From NCBI RefSeq assembly GCF_003606365.2, contig NZ_CP031933.2:1178001-1242000 (forward strand): a stretch of 64,000 bases of DNA, read 5' to 3'. The notes under the pieces were generated by a model. It was not told where the DNA came from. It was given only the letters and a program-made list of their open reading frames with translations, and made no database searches. Below, one piece after another: positions 11,735 through 22,069 of the stretch; position 1 is the first letter of the stretch, and each line of letters begins with the position of its first letter. This stretch comes from Companilactobacillus zhachilii (GTDB taxonomy: Bacteria > Bacillota > Bacilli > Lactobacillales > Lactobacillaceae). The translations under genes and the position numbers were made by a program.

Positions 11735-12310
11735 ATGGCAGATAAAGAAAAAGACCAAGATTTGAAGACTTCTAAAAAAGAAGCAGCTCCAAAGACTGAT
11801 GAAAAAGCTGAAAAAGATTCAGCTAAGAAGAAACAGGCTGAGAAAGTCGATCCTAAAGACAAAGAGATTGCCGATCTCAAGCAAAAGAATTCTGACTTAG
11901 AAGATAATCTTCTAAGAAGCCAAGCAGAAATGCAAAATATGAACAAACGTCATAGTAAGGAAGTCGCTGACATCCTTAAATATGATGGTCAAAAATTGGC
12001 AACAGAAATTCTACCTGTTTTGGATAATCTTGAACGTGCTTTGAGTGTTGAAGCTGACGACGATGCCAGCAAGCAACTTAAAAAGGGTATTGAAATGGTT
12101 CAAGAGCATTTGGTTAAAGCCGTTGAAGCTAACCATGTGACTCCAATTGACAATGTTGGTGAAAAGTTTGACCCAACATCAAGTCAAGCAGTCCAAACCG
12201 TTCCAGCCGATGATAAGCACGCTAAGGATACTGTTGTACAAGTTCTTCAAAAAGGTTATAAATTTGAAGATCGTGTACTTCGTCCAGCAATGGTTGTCGT
12301 TGCACAATAA
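11735..12310 (+). CDS. grpE: Nucleotide exchange factor GrpE
   Basis: Releases ADP from DnaK. 191 residues. Residues 1-50 are a charged Lys/Asp/Glu-rich region, followed by a long dimerising helix ([19 protein letters not shown]) and the C-terminal beta domain ending [19 protein letters not shown], all typical. ATG 11735 follows TTTAGGAGGAAGTA. Second gene of the HrcA-regulated operon, 40 bases before dnaK. Confidence 0.97.
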   Translation: MADKEKDQDLKTSKKEAAPKTDEKAEKDSAKKKQAEKVDPKDKEIADLKQKNSDLEDNLLRSQAEMQNMNKRHSKEVADILKYDGQKLATEILPVLDNLERALSVEADDDASKQLKKGIEMVQEHLVKAVEANHVTPIDNVGEKFDPTSSQAVQTVPADDKHAKDTVVQVLQKGYKFEDRVLRPAMVVVAQ

Positions 12311-12350
12311 AATTATTAATAAATATAAAATATAAAAGAGGTTTAGGTTT

Positions 12351-14207
12351 ATGTCTAAAGTTATTGGTATTGATTTAGGTACTACAAACTCTGCTGTAGC
12401 CGTTCTTGAAGGTGGCTCTCCAAAGATTATTACAAACCCAGAAGGTGCAAGAACAACTCCTTCAGTTGTTGCTTTCAAAGATGGTGAAATCCAAGTTGGT
12501 GAAGTTGCAAAGAGACAAGCAATCACTAACCCAGATACAATTTCATCAATCAAGCGTCACATGGGCGAAGCAGGTTACAAAGTTACTGTAGCCGGCAAGT
12601 CATACACACCACAAGAAATTTCAGCATTCATTTTACAACACATCAAGAAGTTCTCAGAAGACTACTTAGGTGAAAAGGTTACAGATGCTGTTATCACAGT
12701 TCCTGCCTATTTCAATGATTCACAAAGACAAGCTACTAAAGATGCTGGTAAGATTGCTGGTTTGAACGTTCAACGTATCGTTAACGAACCAACTGCTTCA
12801 GCACTTGCTTACGGTCTAGATAATGACAAGGGTGATGAAAAGATTCTTGTTTATGACCTTGGTGGTGGTACATTTGATGTTTCTGTCCTTCAATTAGGTG
12901 ACGGTGTCTTCGAAGTACTTTCAACAAATGGTGATACACATCTTGGTGGTGATGACTTTGACCAAAAGATCATCGACTGGTTAGTTGAACAATTTAAGGC
13001 TAAGAATGGCGTTGATTTGGGTCAAGACAAGATGGCTTTACAACGTTTGAAGGATGCTGCTGAAAAAGCTAAGAAGGACTTATCAGGTGTTGCCCAAACA
13101 TCAATCAGTCTTCCATTTATTTCATCAGGTGCTAATGGTCCACTTCACTTGGAAGAAACATTGACACGTGCTAAATTTGATGAATTGACAGCTGACCTTG
13201 TTGAAAGAACAAAGATCCCAGTTGACAATGCCTTGAAGGATGCTAACTTAACAAATGCTGATATCGATAAGGTTATTTTAAACGGTGGTTCAACACGTAT
13301 TCCTGCTGTTCAAGATGCTGTTGCTAAGTGGACTGGTAAAGCACCAGATCACTCAATCAACCCTGATGAAGCCGTTGCTTTAGGTGCCGCTATCCAAGGT
13401 GGTGTTATCTCTGGTGATGTTAAGGACGTTGTTTTACTTGATGTTACTCCATTGTCACTTGGTATTGAAACAATGGGTGGTGTCTTCACTAAGTTGATCG
13501 ATAGAAATACAACTATCCCAACAAGCAAGTCACAAGTCTTCTCAACCGCTGCTGATAACCAAAGTGCTGTTGATATTCACGTTCTACAAGGTGAACGTCC
13601 AATGGCTGCTGACAATAAGACCTTAGGTCGTTTCCAATTAACAGATATTCCTGCTGCACCTCGTGGCGTACCACAAATCCAAGTTACATTCGATATCGAT
13701 AAGAACGGTATTGTTAATGTATCTGCTAAGGATATGGGTACTAACAAGGAACAAAAGATTACTATCAAGAGTTCATCAGGCTTGAGCGATGAAGAAATCG
13801 ACAAGATGATGAAAGAAGCTAAGGAACACGAAGAAGAGGATAACAAACGTAAGGAAGAGGTCGATGTTAAGAATGATGTTGAACAAACATTGTTTGCAAC
13901 AGACAAGACTCTAAAAGACGTTAAGGGTAAAGTTTCTGACGATGAAATCAAGAAAGCCCAAGATGCTCGTGATGCTTTGAAAAAAGCTCAAGACTCTGGT
14001 GACCTTGAAGACATGAAGAAGAAACGTGACGATTTGAATAAGATTGTCCAAGACCTTTCTGTAAAACTTTATCAACAAGCTCAAGAAGCACAACAAGCTA
14101 AGGGTGCTGACGGTGCAACTGGTTCAACTGATGATAAGAAGAAATCTGACGACAATACCGTTGATGGCGACTTTTCAGAAGTAGATCCTGATAAAGATAA
14201 GAAATAA
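12351..14207 (+). CDS. dnaK: Molecular chaperone DnaK (Hsp70)
   Basis: ATP-dependent chaperone. 618 residues. The nucleotide-binding domain starts [14 protein letters not shown] and includes [15 protein letters not shown] near 165 and the [12 protein letters not shown] phosphate-binding segment near 307. The linker [13 protein letters not shown] precedes the substrate-binding domain. The C-terminal lid is helical and ends in an acidic tail. ATG 12351 follows GAGG. Its codon use is strongly biased, as expected for an abundant protein. Confidence 0.98.
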   Translation: MSKVIGIDLGTTNSAVAVLEGGSPKIITNPEGARTTPSVVAFKDGEIQVGEVAKRQAITNPDTISSIKRHMGEAGYKVTVAGKSYTPQEISAFILQHIKKFSEDYLGEKVTDAVITVPAYFNDSQRQATKDAGKIAGLNVQRIVNEPTASALAYGLDNDKGDEKILVYDLGGGTFDVSVLQLGDGVFEVLSTNGDTHLGGDDFDQKIIDWLVEQFKAKNGVDLGQDKMALQRLKDAAEKAKKDLSGVAQTSISLPFISSGANGPLHLEETLTRAKFDELTADLVERTKIPVDNALKDANLTNADIDKVILNGGSTRIPAVQDAVAKWTGKAPDHSINPDEAVALGAAIQGGVISGDVKDVVLLDVTPLSLGIETMGGVFTKLIDRNTTIPTSKSQVFSTAADNQSAVDIHVLQGERPMAADNKTLGRFQLTDIPAAPRGVPQIQVTFDIDKNGIVNVSAKDMGTNKEQKITIKSSSGLSDEEIDKMMKEAKEHEEEDNKRKEEVDVKNDVEQTLFATDKTLKDVKGKVSDDEIKKAQDARDALKKAQDSGDLEDMKKKRDDLNKIVQDLSVKLYQQAQEAQQAKGADGATGSTDDKKKSDDNTVDGDFSEVDPDKDKK

Positions 14208-14250
14208 TATTTGTGATAAAGGGCAGTGGTTTAATTACTAAAACCAGTTA

Positions 14251-14315
14251 TGGTATAGTAAAAACAATAACTGCTCTTTTGAGCGTTAAAAAGGAATAAG
14301 ACTGTATGTCTTATT
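14251..14315 (+). promoter_or_regulatory. Possible internal promoter and leader hairpin before dnaJ
   Basis: TGGTATAGT at 14251-14259 fits an extended -10. Downstream, AATAAGAC (14295-14302) and GTCTTATT (14308-14315) form a perfect 8-bp hairpin that ends just before the AAGGTGAT ribosome site of dnaJ. No CIRCE copy is present here, so dnaJ could have some HrcA-independent expression. Confidence 0.35.
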
Positions 14316-14331
14316 ACATAAAGGTGATTTA

Positions 14332-15468
14332 ATGGCAGATAAAAATCCATATGACGTACTTGGCGTTGATAAGAACGCTTCTGATGACGATATAAGAAAG
14401 GCATTCCGTAAACTTTCCAAGAAGTATCATCCGGACTTGAATAAAGCCCCTGATGCTGAAGCAAAGTTTAAGGAAGTTAATGCAGCTTACGAAATATTAA
14501 AAGATCCGCAAAAACGTGCTCAATATGATCAATATGGTTCTGCCGGCATGAATGGTGGTCAAGGTGGATTTGGCGGCTTCGGTGGCGGAGCTGGTTCTGA
14601 TCAATTTGGCGGATTTGAAGATATCTTCAGCCAATTCTTCGGTGGCGGTGGTGCTGCTCGTCAAAATCCTAATGCCCCAAGACAAGGTTCCGACTTGCAA
14701 TATCGCATGGATTTAACTTTTGAAGAGGGAGTTTTCGGTAAGAAGACTAACATTTCATATAACCGTGAAGAAGAATGTTCAACTTGTGATGGTTCCGGTG
14801 CAAAGCCAGGAACACATCCAGAGACATGTTCAAAATGTCATGGTTCAGGTTATGTTGAAGTTGATCGTCAAACTCCACTTGGCCGTATGCGTACACGAGT
14901 TGTCTGTGATGTCTGCAACGGTACTGGTAAAGAAATCAAAGAAAAGTGCAACATTTGCCATGGTTCAGGTAAGGTAAATGAAAAGCATGAACTTAAGGTT
15001 ACTGTACCAGCTGGTGTTGAAGATGGACAACAAATGCGTCTAGATGGTCAAGGTGAAGCCGGAACTAACGGTGGACCTTATGGTGACTTGTACATCGTCT
15101 TTCACGTTGCTCCAAGTAAGGAGTTCAGACGTGACGGATCAACAATTTACGCCTCAGTCAATATCAGTTTCCCCCAAGCTACTCTAGGTGATGAAATCAA
15201 AGTTAATACCGTCCACGGACCAGTTAACTTGAATATCCCAAGTGGTACGCAAACAGGGACAACCTTTAGATTGCGTGGTAAAGGTGCTCCAGTTTTGAAT
15301 AGTAAGAGTATCGGTGATGAAAAAGTAACAGTTAATATTGTCACACCACGTAAGTTGTCAGCCGAACAACGTAGTGCTTTGAAGAAGTTCGCTGAAGCTG
15401 GTGGCGATAAGGTTAAGGAAAAAGATAGTAATTTCTTTAATAAAATTAAAGATGCTTTTAATGGCTAA
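14332..15468 (+). CDS. dnaJ: Co-chaperone DnaJ (Hsp40)
   Basis: Stimulates DnaK ATPase and delivers substrates. 378 residues. The J domain (1-70) has [19 protein letters not shown] and the HPD tripeptide (YHPDLN). A Gly/Phe-rich linker covers about 75-105. Four zinc motifs follow: [24 protein letters not shown] and CNICHGSG. The two C-terminal beta domains are complete. ATG 14332 follows AAGGTGATTTA. Last gene of the chaperone operon; terminator at 15501. Confidence 0.98.
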   Translation: MADKNPYDVLGVDKNASDDDIRKAFRKLSKKYHPDLNKAPDAEAKFKEVNAAYEILKDPQKRAQYDQYGSAGMNGGQGGFGGFGGGAGSDQFGGFEDIFSQFFGGGGAARQNPNAPRQGSDLQYRMDLTFEEGVFGKKTNISYNREEECSTCDGSGAKPGTHPETCSKCHGSGYVEVDRQTPLGRMRTRVVCDVCNGTGKEIKEKCNICHGSGKVNEKHELKVTVPAGVEDGQQMRLDGQGEAGTNGGPYGDLYIVFHVAPSKEFRRDGSTIYASVNISFPQATLGDEIKVNTVHGPVNLNIPSGTQTGTTFRLRGKGAPVLNSKSIGDEKVTVNIVTPRKLSAEQRSALKKFAEAGGDKVKEKDSNFFNKIKDAFNG

Positions 15469-15500
15469 TATAATTAGTAACTGGAAAATATTTCCAGAAT

Positions 15501-15549
15501 AAAAATTCGTCACAGAATGTATTTATGCATTCATGTGACGAATTTTTTT
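15501..15549 (+). terminator. Intrinsic terminator after dnaJ
   Basis: AAAATTCGTCACA...TGTGACGAATTTT stem with an inner GAATG/CATTC pairing, followed by a run of T. A small CTGGAAA/TTTCCAG hairpin precedes it at 15481-15497. Confidence 0.9.
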
Positions 15550-15655
15550 GGTCATCGTGATGGAATACTTACATTACTATTGTTATCTAGAACATCAGTG
15601 TACAATAGTGTAAAATAGACAGAATGAGAAAATTTCTGATAGAAGGGAATAATTT

Positions 15656-17499
15656 ATGGATTTAGATCTCGATAAGTTAAAAGAAAGACAAAAAAGAATT
15701 CGTAATTTTTCTATCGTAGCGCATATCGATCATGGTAAATCAACGATTGCTGATCGAATTTTGGAAAGAACTAAGACAGTATCAAAACGTGAGATGAAAG
15801 CTCAGATCCTTGACGACATGGATTTGGAACGTGAACGTGGTATTACTATCAAGTTGAATGCGGTAGAACTTGAATACGAAGCAAAAGATGGACAAACGTA
15901 TATTTTCCATTTAATCGATACACCAGGACACGTGGACTTTTCATATGAAGTTTCCCGTTCACTTGCTGCTTGTGAGGGTGCTTTGTTGGTTGTCGATGCA
16001 GCTCAAGGTGTTGAGGCGCAAACCTTAGCTAATGCTTACTTGGCTATTGATAATGATTTGGAAATTGTACCAGTAATTAATAAAATCGATTTGCCTTCAG
16101 CTGAACCAGATAAGGTTAAAGAAGAAATTGAAGAGATGATTGGAATTGACGCCGAATCATCAATTTTAATGAGTGCTAAAACTGGTATTGGCGTTGATGA
16201 ATTATTGGAACGTATCGTTTCCGATGTGCCAGCTCCAGAAGGAGAACTTGATAAACCACTTAAGGCTTTGATTTTTGATTCAGTCTATGACAGTTATCGT
16301 GGTGTCGTGCTAGATGTACGTGTCCGTGAGGGCGTTGTAAAGGTCGGAGACACGATTGAATTGATGAGTAATAAGAAGACCTTTGAAGTTACAGAAGTTG
16401 GTGTGATGTCTCCTAAGGCAGTTAAACGCGATTACTTGATGGCGGGAGATGTTGGTTATATTACAGCCAGCATTAAGACGGTTAAGGATACGCAAGTTGG
16501 TGATACAGTTACTTTAGCTGATAATCCAACCGATGCGCCTTTGACAGGTTATCGCAAGAGTACACCAATGGTTTATGCCGGACTTTATCCAGTAGATAAC
16601 GCTAAGTATGAAGATTTACACGAGGCTTTGGATAAATTACAACTAAACGATGCCGCACTTGAATATGAACCAGAAACTTCACAAGCATTAGGCTTTGGTT
16701 TCCGTGTAGGATTCTTGGGACTATTGCATATGGATGTGGTTCAGGAACGTTTGGAGCGTGATTTTGGCTTGGAATTGATCACAACATCACCATCAGTTGA
16801 TTATCATGTCACAACAACTGATGGCACTGAAGTTATTGTTGATAATCCGGCCGAGTTACCAGATGCATCAGAAATAAAAGAAGTACGTGAACCATTTGTT
16901 AGGGCAGAAATAATGGTCCCTGAGGACTTTGTTGGTCCCGTTATGGAACTTTGCCAACATAAGCGTGGAGAATTTGTGACAATGGATTATTTGGACAAAT
17001 ACCGTGTAAATGTTGTCTACAAGTTGCCATTATTGGAAATTATTTTGATTTCTTCGACGATTTGAAATCAAGCACTAAGGGTTATGCTTCGTTAGATTAT
17101 GATGTTGAAGATTATGAGCCAAGTGAATTAGTTAAAATGGATATCTTGCTTAATGGTGAACCAATTGATGCTTTGAACTTTATCGTTCATAAAGACTTCG
17201 CGCAAAAACGTGGTCGTGATATCGTTGCTAAATTGAAGGAAGTAATCCCAAGACAAATGTTTGAGATTCCAATTCAAGCTGCTGTCGGCAATAAGATCGT
17301 TGCTCGTGCCAATGTTAAGGCTTATCGTAAAGATGTTACTGCTAAACTTTATGGTGGTGATAGAACTCGTCGTGATAAGCTATTGAACAAGCAAAAAGAA
17401 GGTAAGAAACGAATGAAGGAAATTGGAAAGGTTTCAGTACCACAAGAAGCCTTCATGGCTGTTTTGAACCTCAATCGTGGTAAAGACGATAGTAAGTAG
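15656..17499 (+). pseudogene. lepA: Elongation factor 4 (LepA) with a one-base frameshift
   Basis: Ribosomal back-translocase GTPase. The first reading frame (15656-17065) carries the G domain ([10 protein letters not shown] near 21, [14 protein letters not shown]) and domains II-V as far as [13 protein letters not shown], then runs into 7 unrelated residues and TGA. The rest ([14 protein letters not shown] to NRGKDDSK, ending 17499) continues in the -1 frame. Adding one T to the TTTT at 17043-17046 restores [12 protein letters not shown], the expected sequence, and a 614-residue protein. No convincing slippery heptamer or stimulatory structure was seen. This may be a real inactivating deletion or a homopolymer error. 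Confidence 0.9.
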
Positions 17500-17531
17500 T
17501 GTCTTGAGCACAACTTTAAAAGAATTTATAT

Positions 17532-17577
17532 AAGACGTTTATAATGTAACTTGTAGTTACGTTATAAGCGTCTTTTT
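17532..17577 (+). terminator. Intrinsic terminator after lepA
   Basis: AAGACG, TTATAA and GTAAC arms pair with GTTAC, TTATAA and CGTCTT around a TTGTA loop, followed by TTTT. It ends 18 bases before the next gene. Confidence 0.9.
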
Positions 17578-17594
17578 GTATTGGAGGGAATCAA

Positions 17595-18905
17595 ATGGAA
17601 AAGTTTGACACAATTGTAATTGGTGCTGGTCCAGCAGGTTTGGCAGCCGCTCATAAATTAAAAAGTAGTGGTCAAAAAGTGGCAATTATCGAAAATAATT
17701 TATGGGGTGGAACTTGCCCTAATCGGGGATGTGATCCTAAAAGAGTTCTGATCGGAGCGGTTGAAACCAGGGATCGTCTGGCTCAGTTGCAAGGCAAAGG
17801 TTTTGATGAGGTTCCATATGTGAATTGGAAGGAATTGGAAGCATTCAAGGAAACCTTTACCAAACCAGTATCACAAGGTAGCCGTAATGGAATCGTTAAG
17901 TCTGATATTACAGCCGTTGATGGTCAACCAAAATTTGTTTCAAAAGATGAGATTGTCGTAAATGGTCAGACACATTATCAAGCTGATAAATTTATTATTG
18001 CAACCGGACAACGTCCTAGTTATTTAAATATTCCGGGAAAAGAACATTTGCTCTCAAGTACTGATTTCTTGTCACTTAAGAAAATGCCAGCAGATATCAC
18101 CATTATTGGGGCTGGTTACATTGCTTTTGAGTTGGCTACAATTGCTAATGCAACTGGGGCTAAGGTTCATATTGTTCACCATAATGATCGCTCGTTGAAG
18201 GAGTTCAATGAAAATTATGCCTTAGAATTAGTTAAGCAATTAGAAAATAAAGGTGTCGATTTTAACTTCAATATCGATACAAAAACCATTGAGCAAGACT
18301 CTGAAGGTAAGTATGTTATTAAAGCTGATAACTTCGAATTAACGACCGATTTAATTATCGGAGCCACTGGTCGAATTGCTAATGCTGACTTTTTGGATTT
18401 GGAAAAAGCTGGAGTTGAATATACTCGCCATGGTGTGAAAGTTAATGCTAAGTTGCAATCAACAAATAATAATATTTATGCAATTGGGGATGTCGTTGAT
18501 ACTAAACAACCTAAATTGACACCAGTAGGTGGATTTGAAGCCAATTATGTTGCCGATATTTTAACTGGTAAAACAGATGAAGATTTGGAACTACCATTAA
18601 TTCCAACCGTAGTCTATGGCAGTCCTAAACTTGCCAAAGTTGGCGCTCAAGATGGTGCCAAAGTAGTTGATCAAGATGTGACAAGTTGGTTTACTTATAG
18701 TCATACTAATGAACCTAAAGCTAAAGTTAGAATCGTTTTGAACGATAAATCAGAAATTATTGGGGCAACATTGTTGAGCAATGAGGCTGATAGCTTGATT
18801 AATCTTTTGACGATGGCGATTAAGGAACATATGACACATTCAGATGTTGTTAAGGAAATTATGGCATACCCAACGGCTGCTAGTGATTTAGAGTATTTGT
18901 TCTAA
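17595..18905 (+). CDS. FAD-dependent pyridine nucleotide-disulphide oxidoreductase, glutathione reductase-like
   Basis: 436-residue flavoprotein. An N-terminal FAD site (VIGAGPAGLAAAHKL) precedes the redox pair in GGTCPNRGCDPKRV (Cys-x4-Cys, near 40-46). The NAD(P)H-binding fold has IIGAGYIAFELATIANATGA near 172, and the second FAD motif is YAIGDVVD near 295. The C-terminal dimerisation domain ends AYPTAASDLEYL. Glutathione reductases usually have His before Pro-Thr here, and this protein has Tyr, so the disulphide substrate may differ. Probable role in thiol redox or oxidative stress. ATG follows GGAGGGAATCAA. Single gene between two terminator/repeat blocks. Confidence 0.88.
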   Translation: MEKFDTIVIGAGPAGLAAAHKLKSSGQKVAIIENNLWGGTCPNRGCDPKRVLIGAVETRDRLAQLQGKGFDEVPYVNWKELEAFKETFTKPVSQGSRNGIVKSDITAVDGQPKFVSKDEIVVNGQTHYQADKFIIATGQRPSYLNIPGKEHLLSSTDFLSLKKMPADITIIGAGYIAFELATIANATGAKVHIVHHNDRSLKEFNENYALELVKQLENKGVDFNFNIDTKTIEQDSEGKYVIKADNFELTTDLIIGATGRIANADFLDLEKAGVEYTRHGVKVNAKLQSTNNNIYAIGDVVDTKQPKLTPVGGFEANYVADILTGKTDEDLELPLIPTVVYGSPKLAKVGAQDGAKVVDQDVTSWFTYSHTNEPKAKVRIVLNDKSEIIGATLLSNEADSLINLLTMAIKEHMTHSDVVKEIMAYPTAASDLEYLF

Positions 18906-18906
18906 G

Positions 18907-19091
18907 TATGCCGCCTACAGGAGCAATGAAATTAGGTCGCTGTGGGGACCGATTCGAGCCAAAAAGCGGTCTCGAATCTCGACTTTGAACCTCGCCAAGA
19001 CCGCGAGTTTCAAAGCTCGTCCCGTGGTGTAAGCACTAAAGTGCTAACGCCACCTTCACAGCGACCTAATTTTATTGCTCCTTCCGGCTAG
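18907..19091 (+). repeat. Dispersed multi-hairpin intergenic repeat, copy C
   Basis: Begins one base after the oxidoreductase stop codon. The outer arms GGAGCAATGAAATTAGGTCG and TAATTTTATTGCTCC pair with one G-U. The inner hairpins are TTCGAG...CTCGAA, TTTGAACCTCGC...GCGAGTTTCAAA and GTGTAAGCACT/AGTGCTAACGC, the last showing fully compensated base changes relative to copies A and D. Homology to the flank of copy B continues to about 19240. Confidence 0.9.
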
Positions 19092-19306
19092 TGTATTCGT
19101 TGTTTTGAATAAATGACTGGTAGATTGGAGTATTAGTATAATCTGGACTACTCTTGTGTCAGTGACGACCAGAGCAACGAGGATTAAAGTATGTTTTGAG
19201 TGTTTCAATTTATAGATTAATAGTTAATAGTTAAAATTATGTGCAAATAAAAAAAGTGTGACAAAAATTAAGGTTCTTTCTCAACTTTGGTTATAGAATC
19301 GAATGT

Positions 19307-19362
19307 AAAAAAGCTAGATATCTTCTTGGTATATAAATCCAGAAAAATATCTAGCCTTTTAT
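19307..19362 (+). terminator. Possible terminator hairpin
   Basis: AAAAGCTAGATAT (19309-19321) pairs with ATATCTAGCCTTTT across a 26-base loop, followed by ATTAAT. It lies in the gene-free stretch between repeat copies C and D and may end transcription from the oxidoreductase or yaaA side. The rest of 19092-19450 shows only the repeat flank. Confidence 0.5.
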
Positions 19363-19450
19363 TAATATTCAATTTCGAATAATGTGTAATTTTTTATCGA
19401 ATCAATTAATTAGTTATACAGTACAGTTTAAAAAAATAACGAATATATTA

Positions 19451-19620
19451 GTCTCTGGGTGCAAGAAATGTTGGTAGCAGTGAAGGTGGCGTTATGGCTT
19501 TAGCCATTACACCACGGGACGAGTTTTGAAATTCGCGTACTTTGCGAAGTTCAAAATCGAGACCTGAGACCTTGGCTCAGGTCGGTCCCCACAGCGCCAA
19601 CATTTCTTGCACCCAGAGAC
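19451..19620 (-). repeat. Dispersed multi-hairpin intergenic repeat, copy D (diverged arms)
   Basis: 170 bp bounded by a perfect 24-bp inverted repeat whose arms start GTCTCTGGGTGCAAGAAATG. The arm sequence differs from the other copies but pairing is intact. The second hairpin has changed to GACCTGAG/CTCAGGTC and the last to AATGGCT/AGCCAT. Constant parts (TGGGGACCG, CTCGTCCCGTGGTGTAA) are retained. Lies 43 bases past the end of yaaA, in yaaA orientation. Confidence 0.88.
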
Positions 19621-19662
19621 GGCAACTAACCAAAATTTAGGTCAGACCTTTTTAATTGAAAC

Positions 19663-20412
19663 TTATTTTTCTTGATAAATAAAAGTTAATCGGTCTTCTG
19701 TTGATAATTCTGCTGAAAATAGCCAGTCAGGATGATTAAATTTCTTGAGCGCGTTAATACTTGTGACATTATTTTCGGCCATATACCGAACCATTTCACC
19801 TCGGGCTATTTTGGCGAGGGTGGCTTTTGTCTTTAATTTTCCGTCTACTATACTGGCAAAAACTACGGTAATCATTTTTTGATTCTTTTTTAAAAACGGT
19901 GTGATTGTCTTGGCGTATTCTTGCGATGCTAGGTTGATAATAGTGTCGGAATTATTGGTCAAGGCTGTGTAGATTTGGGAATTCCAAAATTCATATAAAT
20001 TGTCATAATTAGGTACTTTTAATTTTGATTGCATTTCCAATCGATACGGTACAACGCCGTCAAAGGGTCGAAGTATGCCATAAAAGCCTGATATTATTCT
20101 AAGGTTTTTGCGAACGTAATCTAGAGCAGGCTGGGTGAACAAATCTGGTGCCATGTATTGATATTGAATACCGTTAAACGCTAATAGGGCCGGACTTAAT
20201 TGCTTTTCTAAATCAAGTTGTTGTAGCCATTTGTAATTGGGTTCCGCTAACTTATCACTACAATTCCACAGTTGTTTGGCTTCTGTATATGATAATTTGC
20301 GCATTGCTTTTAGTAATAATGCTGTTTTCTCAAGATATTGTGGTTGTGTTTCGTAATCGAAGGTATCATTATTGATACTCATTTTTTTTGCCGGAGCGAT
20401 GATAATTTTCAT
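19663..20412 (-). CDS. yaaA: YaaA family peroxide stress protein (UPF0246)
   Basis: 249 residues. Opens MKIIIAPAKKMSIN, and carries QYLEKTALLLKAMRKLS, LLAFNGIQYQYMAPD and IISGFYGILRPFDGVVPYRLEM, all characteristic of the YaaA/DUF328 family. In E. coli YaaA limits intracellular iron during peroxide stress, and later work shows the fold binds DNA. The role in lactobacilli is inferred only. The start ATG is preceded by AAAAGGAAAATTTC. Monocistronic on the minus strand, followed by repeat copy D. Confidence 0.92.
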   Translation of the reverse strand: MKIIIAPAKKMSINNDTFDYETQPQYLEKTALLLKAMRKLSYTEAKQLWNCSDKLAEPNYKWLQQLDLEKQLSPALLAFNGIQYQYMAPDLFTQPALDYVRKNLRIISGFYGILRPFDGVVPYRLEMQSKLKVPNYDNLYEFWNSQIYTALTNNSDTIINLASQEYAKTITPFLKKNQKMITVVFASIVDGKLKTKATLAKIARGEMVRYMAENNVTSINALKKFNHPDWLFSAELSTEDRLTFIYQEK

Positions 20413-20516
20413 GAAATTTTCCTTTTAAACTACTTGGAGCTTAATGTAATAAGATAAAAAGCACTCTAAGTCATTAATGTAGTAAAGTCAATAAGAGTGT
20501 CTGACAAAACATGATA

Positions 20517-20568
20517 AATCAAAGAAGGCTAGTAATCCGTTAATGGATTGCTAGTCTTCTTTGATTTA
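20517..20568 (-). terminator. Intrinsic terminator after galE
   Basis: A very long hairpin: AAATCAAAGAAG, CTAG and AATCC arms pair with GGATT, CTAG and CTTCTTTGATTT around GTTAAT. It is placed 30 bases past the galE stop, with yaaA downstream. The AGTAATCCG core also occurs in the rbfA terminator. Confidence 0.8.
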
Positions 20569-20597
20569 AGCGTAAAAGCTATAATTTGTTTAGTATC

Positions 20598-21590
20598 TTA
20601 ATCTTCGTTATAACCATTTAAGTGTTTTGACTTAAAGTTCCAAGCATCGCTAATAACTTTTTCGACATCATCATACTTAGGTTGCCATTTGAGGATTGTT
20701 CTAGCTTTAGTTGAATCAGCAATCAAAGTACTTGGGTCTCCGGGACGTCTTGGACCAATCTTGGCAGGAATCTCTTTACCGGTTGCTTTTCTAGCAGCTT
20801 CCAAAATTTCTTTGTTAGAGAAGCCGTTTGAAGAGCCAAGGTTAAAGACATCACTGTCATTGCCAGCACGTAAGTATTCCATTGCGAGGCGATGTGCTTC
20901 AGCCAAATCTTCAACGTGAACATAGTCACGAACATTGGTACCATCTTTTGTATCGTAATCATCACCGAAGATAGTCAATTCATCTCTTTGACCAGCAGCG
21001 ACTTGAAGAACTACTGGAATCAAGTGGGTTTCAGGATTGTGATCTTCACCAATCGAGCCATCAGGTTTAGCGCCACCAACGTTAAAGTATCTCAAGGCGA
21101 CAAATTTAATACCGTAAGCTACATCACACCAATGCATGATTTTTTCCATAGCTAATTTGCTTTCACCATAAGGATTAGTTGGAACGGTTGGATCAGTTTC
21201 CTTAATTGGAATTTGTTTTGGTTCGCCATAAGTTGCAGCGGTTGATGAAAAGACGATGTGTTTGACACCAAAATTGTGCATTACTTGTAGCAAAGTAATC
21301 ATACCGTAAGTGTTGTTATCAAAATATTTAAGCGGATCTTTCATTGATTCTGGAACGATAGAAAAAGCCGCAAAGTGTATAACATCGGTGATTGTTTCGT
21401 TTTGGAATAGTTTAATTAAAAATTCCTTATCACGGACATCACCTTCATAGAATTTAGCTTTTTGGTTGATAGCTTGAACGTGACCCGTGGATAGATTATC
21501 TGCTACAATTACGTCATAGCCGAGTTCACAAAGATGATCAACCGTGTGGGAACCGATATAACCGGCACCACCTAAAACAAGAATGCTCAT
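20598..21590 (-). CDS. galE: UDP-glucose 4-epimerase
   Basis: Interconverts UDP-glucose and UDP-galactose in the Leloir pathway and sugar-nucleotide supply. 330 residues. The NAD-binding Rossmann motif [10 protein letters not shown] is at 7-16, the SSTAATYG segment near 122, the YGESK catalytic Tyr/Lys near 147-151 and the YFNVGGA loop near 174. The C-terminus contains [11 protein letters not shown] and [16 protein letters not shown]. The ATG is preceded by GGAGGTAACTAT. No gal operon neighbours are present, so it probably serves surface polysaccharide synthesis as well. Confidence 0.97.
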   Translation of the reverse strand: MSILVLGGAGYIGSHTVDHLCELGYDVIVADNLSTGHVQAINQKAKFYEGDVRDKEFLIKLFQNETITDVIHFAAFSIVPESMKDPLKYFDNNTYGMITLLQVMHNFGVKHIVFSSTAATYGEPKQIPIKETDPTVPTNPYGESKLAMEKIMHWCDVAYGIKFVALRYFNVGGAKPDGSIGEDHNPETHLIPVVLQVAAGQRDELTIFGDDYDTKDGTNVRDYVHVEDLAEAHRLAMEYLRAGNDSDVFNLGSSNGFSNKEILEAARKATGKEIPAKIGPRRPGDPSTLIADSTKARTILKWQPKYDDVEKVISDAWNFKSKHLNGYNED

Positions 21591-21890
21591 ATAGTTACCT
21601 CCAGATTCATTTATGGTTCTAATATCATAAGTCTATTATAGCCTATCTCTTAAGGATACATTTTAGTAAACTTAGTAAACATTGCAAGAAATTAAAGATT
21701 TAACTTTTAAGAGTTAATGTTCTAAAATATAAATTATATTGTAATTACTCGTGACACTAGTTGCTTTTTTGACTATAGAATTGAAATGATTTTTAAAGTC
21801 AAAAGATTCAGAATATATCCTATAATCCTGGTCGTTAATGGCAAAATAATACTTAAAATTATTTACCATTGATTCAAAAAAAGCAATGAA

Positions 21891-22069
21891 CTAGCCGGAA
21901 AGAGCAAGAAATTAGGTCGCTGTGAGGGTGGCGTTATGGCTTTAGCCATTACACCACGGGACGAGCTTTGAAACTCGCTGTTTTTTCGAGGTTCAAAGTC
22001 GAGAGACGAGACCTTGGCTCGGCTCGGTCCCCACAGCGACTTAATTTTCTTGCTCTTGGAGGTGGCATA
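21891..22069 (-). repeat. Dispersed multi-hairpin intergenic repeat, copy E
   Basis: Read on the minus strand, it starts TATGCCACCTCCAAGAGC and ends GCTCTTTCCGGCTAG. The outer arms pair through AGAGCAAGAAA with one extra A. The last hairpin AATGGCTAAAGCCAT is identical to copy D. Lies between the divergent galE and sortase genes, about 300 bp upstream of galE and 100 bp upstream of the sortase. The remaining sequence 21591-21890 shows a possible galE -10 (TATAAT on the minus strand, 21640-21635) and repeat-flank homology. Confidence 0.9.

Noticed and set aside
17030..17066. Programmed frameshift as explanation for lepA
   Set aside because: The -1 shift would have to occur at T-ATT-TTG, which is not a slippery heptamer. 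LepA is not known to use frameshifting, and a missing T restores the conserved sequence exactly.
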